Positions 60,347-64,000 of a stretch of DNA of 64,000 nt are shown here, piece by piece (position 1 is the first letter of the stretch; each line of letters begins with the position of its first letter). The notes beneath the pieces were generated by a model that worked only from the letters and a program-made list of their open reading frames with translations, had not been told where the DNA came from and searched no databases. The stretch lies in NCBI RefSeq assembly GCF_001544695.2, contig NZ_FCOM02000010.1, positions 169,294-233,293 on the forward strand. The letters run 5' to 3'. Source of the stretch: Caballeronia arvi. GTDB lineage: Bacteria; Pseudomonadota; Gammaproteobacteria; Burkholderiales; Burkholderiaceae. A program made the translations under genes and the position numbers.

Positions 60347-61834
60347 TTACTTCTTGTCCAGCTTGCCGACGAGGGACAACGTGAACGACGCGCCCATGTA
60401 CTTGAAGTGCGGGCGCACCTTCAGATCCACGCGATACCAGCCCGGATCGCCTTCGACATCGGCCACGACGATTTCCGCCTGACGCAGCGGACGGCGGCTG
60501 CGCACGCCTTCTGCGGGGTTGTCCATGTCCGCGACGTATTGGCGAATCCAGGTGTTGAGCTCGCTTTCGAGATCGACGCGCTCTTTCCACGTGCCGATGT
60601 TCTCGCGCTGGATCACCTTGATGTAATGCGCGAGACGGCTCACGACGAACATGTACGGCAGTTGCGTGCTGAGCTTGTAGTTGAGCTCGGCTTCCTTGCC
60701 TTCCTTCGTATTGCCGAAGAACTTCGGCTTCTGCGACGAGTTCGCCGAGAAGAAGGCCGCGTTGTCGCTGTTCTTGCGCATCGTCAGCGCGATGAAACCC
60801 TGCTCCGCAAGCTCGAACTCGCGGCGCTCGGAGATGAGCACCTCGGTCGGGATCTTGTTTTGCAGCTCGCCCATCGATTCATACGTGTACACCGGCAGAT
60901 CGCCGACCGTGCCGCCGCCTTGCGGCCCGATCACGTTGGCGCACCAGCGGTAATCGGCGAAGCTCGCGGTCAGGCGCGAAGCGAACGCGAAAGCCGCGTT
61001 GCCCCACAGGAACTGGCTGTTGCCGCCCGAGACGTCTTCCTTGTAGTTGAACTTCTTGGCTGGCACCGTATCCGCGCCGTAGGGCACGCGCAGCAGGAAG
61101 TGCGGCAGCGTGAGGCCGACGTAGCGCGCATCTTCCGACTCGCGGAACGCGTTCCACTTGACGAACTGCGGACCTTCGAAGATCGACGACAGGTCTTTCA
61201 GGTTCGGCAACTGGTCGTAGGTATCGACGCCGAAGAAGTGCGGGCCCGCCGCCGCGATGAACGGCGCGTGGCTCATCGCCGAGACGCTCGCGACGTTCTG
61301 CAGCAGCTTCACGTCCTGCGTGCCTGGACCGAACTCGTAGTTCGCGACGATCGCGCCGAACGGCTGGCCGCCGAACTGGCCGTATTCCGCCGTGTAGAGA
61401 TTCTTGTAGAGACCGGACTTGGTGATGTCCGCTGCGTCTTCGAAGTCTTCGAGCAGCTTGCCCTTGCTCACGCTCAGAAGCTGAATCTTGACGTTCTCGC
61501 GGAAATTCGTGCGATCCACGAGGAACTTGAGCGAACGCCATGCCGATTCCATCTTCTGGAAATCGTCGTGATGCAGGATTGCGTCGACCTGCGCGCACAG
61601 CTTCTGATCGAGGTCGGCGATCATGCTGTCGACCGTTGCCTGCGTGATGCGCTCAACGGCGTTCTGCGGTTCCAGCAGTTGCGAAATGAACGCCTGAATG
61701 CCTTGACGCGTGATCGAATACGCTTCGTCGCCCGGCTTGATGCGCGCCGACTCGATCAGCGAGTCGAGCAGCGAAAGATTTGCATCGGCTTCGGGTGCGG
61801 CGGTCGCTGCCTGTTGCTTTTCCATGTCGCTCAT
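60347..61834 (-). CDS. tssC: Type VI secretion system sheath protein TssC (VipB)
   Basis: Large subunit of the contractile sheath. Seen: 495 residues with family blocks LDQKLCAQVDAILHHDDFQK, MESAWRSLKFLVDRTNFREN, YTAEYGQFGGQPFGAIVANY, FGVDTYDQLPNLKDLSSIFE, FLLRVPYGADTVPAKKFNY and the C-terminal VVADVEGDPGWYRVDLKVRP. It starts 1 base after the tssB stop, so sheath subunits are co-translated. A second in-frame ATG at 61825 is possible. Confidence 0.97.
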   Translation of the reverse strand: MSDMEKQQAATAAPEADANLSLLDSLIESARIKPGDEAYSITRQGIQAFISQLLEPQNAVERITQATVDSMIADLDQKLCAQVDAILHHDDFQKMESAWRSLKFLVDRTNFRENVKIQLLSVSKGKLLEDFEDAADITKSGLYKNLYTAEYGQFGGQPFGAIVANYEFGPGTQDVKLLQNVASVSAMSHAPFIAAAGPHFFGVDTYDQLPNLKDLSSIFEGPQFVKWNAFRESEDARYVGLTLPHFLLRVPYGADTVPAKKFNYKEDVSGGNSQFLWGNAAFAFASRLTASFADYRWCANVIGPQGGGTVGDLPVYTYESMGELQNKIPTEVLISERREFELAEQGFIALTMRKNSDNAAFFSANSSQKPKFFGNTKEGKEAELNYKLSTQLPYMFVVSRLAHYIKVIQRENIGTWKERVDLESELNTWIRQYVADMDNPAEGVRSRRPLRQAEIVVADVEGDPGWYRVDLKVRPHFKYMGASFTLSLVGKLDKK

Positions 61835-61835
61835 A

Positions 61836-62330
61836 TCACTTTTCCTCGATGCCGAGTTCGCTCATCAGACGCGCGCGCACGCCTTCGTCTTCGATGAGTT
61901 CCTGAACGCGCTTGCGGAAATCCGGAATGTTGCCGAGCGGACCCTTGAGCGCCTTGAGCGCGTCGCGCAGCGCGATCATCTGGCGCAACTCGGGTACTTT
62001 CTCGACGATTGCGTCGGGCGAGAAATCATCGATGGACTCGAACTTCAGGTTCATCGCGATCTGTGCTTCCGGATCGGCGTTCGCTTCGAGGCGGTTCGGC
62101 ACCGCGAGATCGAGCGACAGCTTTTGCCCTTTGAGCACTTCGTTGAAGTTGTCCTTGTCGACGTTGACCGGCTTCATTTCTTCGATCGGCGTATCGTCGT
62201 TGCGCAAGGTGAAGTCGCCGAGTACGAGCAATTTCAGCGGCAGTTCGACTTCCGCCTTGGCATCTCCGGTGGCCGGACGATACACAATATTGACCCGCTC
62301 CTTAGGAGCGACTGAACCGTCAGATGCCAT
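61836..62330 (-). CDS. tssB: Type VI secretion system sheath protein TssB (VipA)
   Basis: Small sheath subunit. Seen: 164 residues starting MASDGSVAPKERVNIVYRPA, then ELPLKLLVLGDFTLRNDDTP, RKPVNVDK-type motif as EMKPVNVDKDNFNEVLKGQK and the C-terminal helix ALKGPLGNIPDFRKRVQELI. It is the first gene of the minus-strand run. A terminal CTTAGGAGC-like sequence occurs just inside the frame. The promoter lies in the 361-base divergent region upstream. Confidence 0.96.
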   Translation of the reverse strand: MASDGSVAPKERVNIVYRPATGDAKAEVELPLKLLVLGDFTLRNDDTPIEEMKPVNVDKDNFNEVLKGQKLSLDLAVPNRLEANADPEAQIAMNLKFESIDDFSPDAIVEKVPELRQMIALRDALKALKGPLGNIPDFRKRVQELIEDEGVRARLMSELGIEEK

Positions 62331-62691
62331 GCCTACCCCCTAACCCAAAACCAAGAGTGTTGATAAAAAGATCAGCCCGTTTCAGAGAACGTCGCAGCAT
62401 GGCGTGACTTCGCACGATCGTGCGCGAATGGCGTCACGTCGAATGTCAACGCATGCTGCTGGCGACACGGAACGATCTCACGCCGTATCGGCGGTCATTG
62501 CCGCAAAGAGAACCGGGTTCCGGGCTCTGTTCGTGCGTTAGGCGCGCGGACCCCGTGATACGCTGACTTTCCTGTCGCTGTGGGCTTTAACGACCGCGTT
62601 TTGGAATTCTTGAAGGCACGCGTGTGCGGATAGCTAAGCTTTTTTCCGTTCGTGCCGTTACAGCGACATCGCCATTGCGTGAGAGACCATT
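62331..62691. promoter_or_regulatory. 361-base divergent control region between tssB and the STAS gene
   Basis: Holds the start signals for the main type VI run and for the STAS gene. The clearest structure is a perfect palindrome CGCACGATCGTGCG (62411-62424) nested between CGTGAC (62403-62408) and GTCACG (62433-62438). A lone CTGAAACGGGC (minus strand, 62392-62382 approx.) equals the first 11 bases of the hcp element's second block, but the rest of that element is missing. I found no -24/-12 sigma54 box. Confidence 0.5.
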
Positions 62692-63036
62692 GTGGCAAAC
62701 CAGTATGAAGTCCAGGGCGATGTGCTCATCGTGAGCCTCGAAGGCGCGTTGAACAGCATGAACGCGGCGCAGGTGGAGGCGGAAATCCAGCGCCGTCTCG
62801 ATCAGGGCACGAACCAGTTGTTGTTCGATCTGGGCGCGCTCGGCTATATCTCCAGCGCGGGCTTGCGCGTCGTCCTGATCGCGGCGAAGCGCCTCAAACA
62901 ATCCGCGGGACGGCTCGTCCTTTGCGGCATGCACGACCAGATCCGCGAAGCATTCGAAATCAGCGGATTTCTCAACATCCTCAATGTCGCCGAGACGCGG
63001 GCGTCCGCGCTCGAGCGTTTCAACGAAGTCGCCTGA
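62692..63036 (+). CDS. STAS-domain anti-sigma-factor antagonist
   Basis: Seen: 114 residues from a GTG (MANQYEVQGDVLIVSLEGAL), one STAS domain of SpoIIAA type. The phosphorylation-site loop is LFDLGALGYISSAGLRVVLI, where a Ser of ISSAG is the expected target, and AAKRLKQSAGRLVLCGMHDQ follows. Such proteins free a sigma factor or other target by partner switching with a kinase-type anti-sigma factor. No partner kinase or phosphatase is next to it. It lies between tssB (divergent) and hcp copy 2 (118 bases downstream), so a role in type VI control is possible. Confidence 0.9.
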   Translation: MANQYEVQGDVLIVSLEGALNSMNAAQVEAEIQRRLDQGTNQLLFDLGALGYISSAGLRVVLIAAKRLKQSAGRLVLCGMHDQIREAFEISGFLNILNVAETRASALERFNEVA

Positions 63037-63042
63037 TCGGTC

Positions 63043-63091
63043 TGTTTCATTCGTAACTTGCGCACGTTTTTCTGAAACGCGGCGGTAACGG
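63043..63091 (+). promoter_or_regulatory. Two-part conserved element upstream of hcp copy 2
   Basis: TGTTTCATTCGTAAC (63043-63057) and CTGAAACGCGGCGGTAACGG (63072-63091), block starts 29 bases apart, then CATGCGCAG at 63112-63120. It begins 7 bases after the STAS stop. Same sequence and spacing as before hcp copy 1, on the opposite strand. Confidence 0.65.
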
Positions 63092-63154
63092 CGCGTGCGC
63101 AGAATTCATCCCATGCGCAGAACGAACTGTGCCAAACAACCGGAGAACACAATC

Positions 63155-63643
63155 ATGCCGATGCCGTGCTACCTCTCGCTCGAAGGCCAGAACCAAGGCA
63201 AGATCGAAGGCTCGACCAAGGTTCAGGGTCATGAAGGAAAGATCCTCGTTCAGGCTGTCGATCACACCATCGAAATTCCGAAGAGCCCGCAGACGGGTCT
63301 GCCGACCGGCAAGCGCGTGCATCAGGCGATGACGCTGACCAAGGAAATCGACAAGTCGTCGCCGAAGTTGTTTCAGGCGTTGACTTCTGGTGAACAGATG
63401 AAGGATGTGACGCTGGAGTTCTATCGCATCTCGCCGAAGGGCACGGAAGAGAAGTACTACACCGTGAAGCTGTCGAACGCGATTCTGACCAATATGCAGT
63501 CCTGGACACCGAATTGTTTGTCGCCGGAGAACAAACAGATGGGGCATATGGAGGATGTGTCGTTCACGTACGAGAAGATTACTTGGACGTATGAGCCGGA
63601 TGGGATCGAGGCTGAGGATTCTTGGTTGGCGCCGAAGTCGTGA
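63155..63643 (+). CDS. hcp: Type VI secretion system tube protein Hcp, copy 2
   Basis: Seen: 162 residues with 154 identical to copy 1; the differences are T8S, L57Q, P58A, N84D, K115Q, I135V, F146Y and D147E (numbering approximate). The DNA of the first 200 bases is almost the same as copy 1, while the last 250 bases carry many silent changes toward T-ending and TTG codons. CGGAGA lies before the ATG at 63155. It has its own copy of the two-part element and its own terminator, so it is a separate transcription unit giving extra tube protein or an alternative Hcp for different cargo. Confidence 0.96.
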   Translation: MPMPCYLSLEGQNQGKIEGSTKVQGHEGKILVQAVDHTIEIPKSPQTGLPTGKRVHQAMTLTKEIDKSSPKLFQALTSGEQMKDVTLEFYRISPKGTEEKYYTVKLSNAILTNMQSWTPNCLSPENKQMGHMEDVSFTYEKITWTYEPDGIEAEDSWLAPKS

Positions 63644-63666
63644 TGGGTTGCTTGAGTTGAGAGAGG

Positions 63667-63701
63667 CCGCCTTGCTAGGTTGTTGGTGAGGCGGTTTTTT
63701 T
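63667..63701 (+). terminator. Rho-independent terminator after hcp copy 2
   Basis: Arms CCGCCT (63667-63672) and AGGCGG (63689-63694) with a 16-base loop, followed by seven T. It lies 24 bases after the stop. Confidence 0.8.
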
Positions 63702-63910
63702 GTGTTCGCGGATGGCGGGGACGGACAGTCCCGCCGGTTGTTGCCGCTTGCGTTTTCCATTAGGCTTGTCAGTCGAACGGTCGGTGCGCTCTCAAAGGCG
63801 CTCGATGGGCCCATCCGGATTCTCGGCCTTGCTGACGCTATCAAATCACTCGACAGATGTATCCTCGCCACCGAGCGAGAACAGTGCCAATCGCAGGGCT
63901 GTTCTCCGCA

Positions 63911-64000
63911 ATGATGTCCGCTATCGTTAAGGGTTATTCGATGCCTGCCATCGATCACAGGAATGTGACGGTGCCGCTGCGCGTGTTGGCAGGCGTCGAA
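63911..64000 (+). CDS. Possible start of a gene cut by the right edge
   Basis: An open frame of 30 codons from ATGATG at 63911 (or the ATG at 63941, MPAIDHRNVTVPLRVLAGVE) runs to the window end. The Val/Leu-rich strand pattern looks protein-like, but too little is present to name it. The 209 bases between the hcp terminator and this start hold no supported gene; the short frames there look random. Confidence 0.35.
   Translation, partial: MMSAIVKGYSMPAIDHRNVTVPLRVLAGVE

Noticed and set aside
63700..63930. Two short frames after the hcp copy 2 terminator
   Set aside because: Overlapping frames with random-looking composition and no start signals.

Overview
The window is high-GC DNA with the gene content and style of a Burkholderiales chromosome. 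The closest fit is the Burkholderia, Paraburkholderia or Caballeronia group. This is inferred from gene families and arrangement, since no database search was possible. I saw no rRNA, tRNA, insertion sequence, prophage or CRISPR array.

Left part (1-10.5 kb). A large autotransporter-type beta-repeat gene runs off the left edge and has a broken reading frame near 1,120. Next come a degenerate AarF/UbiB-like protein, small unknown genes, a single-domain response regulator and a universal stress protein. An IclR regulator faces a fumarylacetoacetate-hydrolase-family enzyme, and an orphan sugar-binding protein follows.

Metabolic middle (10.5-34.3 kb). A DUF302 protein is coupled to free-methionine sulfoxide reductase MsrC. 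A ROK regulator heads a complete ribose-type sugar ABC importer operon. A ribbon-helix-helix regulator with a near-consensus promoter and a perfect operator palindrome precedes a PHB-depolymerase-family esterase. A cold-shock gene follows. A small molybdenum locus holds a molybdopterin-oxidoreductase domain protein, NifQ, a ModE N-domain regulator and a DUF2325 protein, with two ModE-box-like sites. After that come a lipoyl-dihydrolipoamide dehydrogenase fusion, acetyltransferases, a GT4 glycosyltransferase, an esterase, a stand-alone reductase domain, a VOC protein, and a DUF485/ActP acetate-permease pair closed by a strong terminator.

Right part (34.3-64 kb). This is a complete type VI secretion system. 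A MASE1 hybrid histidine kinase and an OmpR-type regulator overlap and lead into tssA on the plus strand. Convergent to them, a 23.6-kb minus-strand run encodes, in transcription order: tssB, tssC, hcp, tssE, tssF, tssG, tssH (clpV), vgrG, DUF2169-pentapeptide, pentapeptide, DUF3540, DUF4150 (PAAR-like), an unknown protein, tssJ, tssK, tssL and tssM. A divergent STAS-domain gene and a second, nearly identical hcp lie beyond tssB. All thirteen core Tss components are present. The sheath is TssBC, the tube is Hcp, the spike is VgrG plus the PAAR-like protein, the baseplate is TssEFGK, the membrane complex is TssJLM, the recycling ATPase is ClpV, and TssA is the cap.

The most notable unexplained signal is a two-part DNA element shared by the upstream regions of both hcp genes and vgrG. 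The spacing between its parts is 29, 29 and 19 bp, a difference of about one helical turn. I infer a common activator controlling the secreted tube and spike genes.
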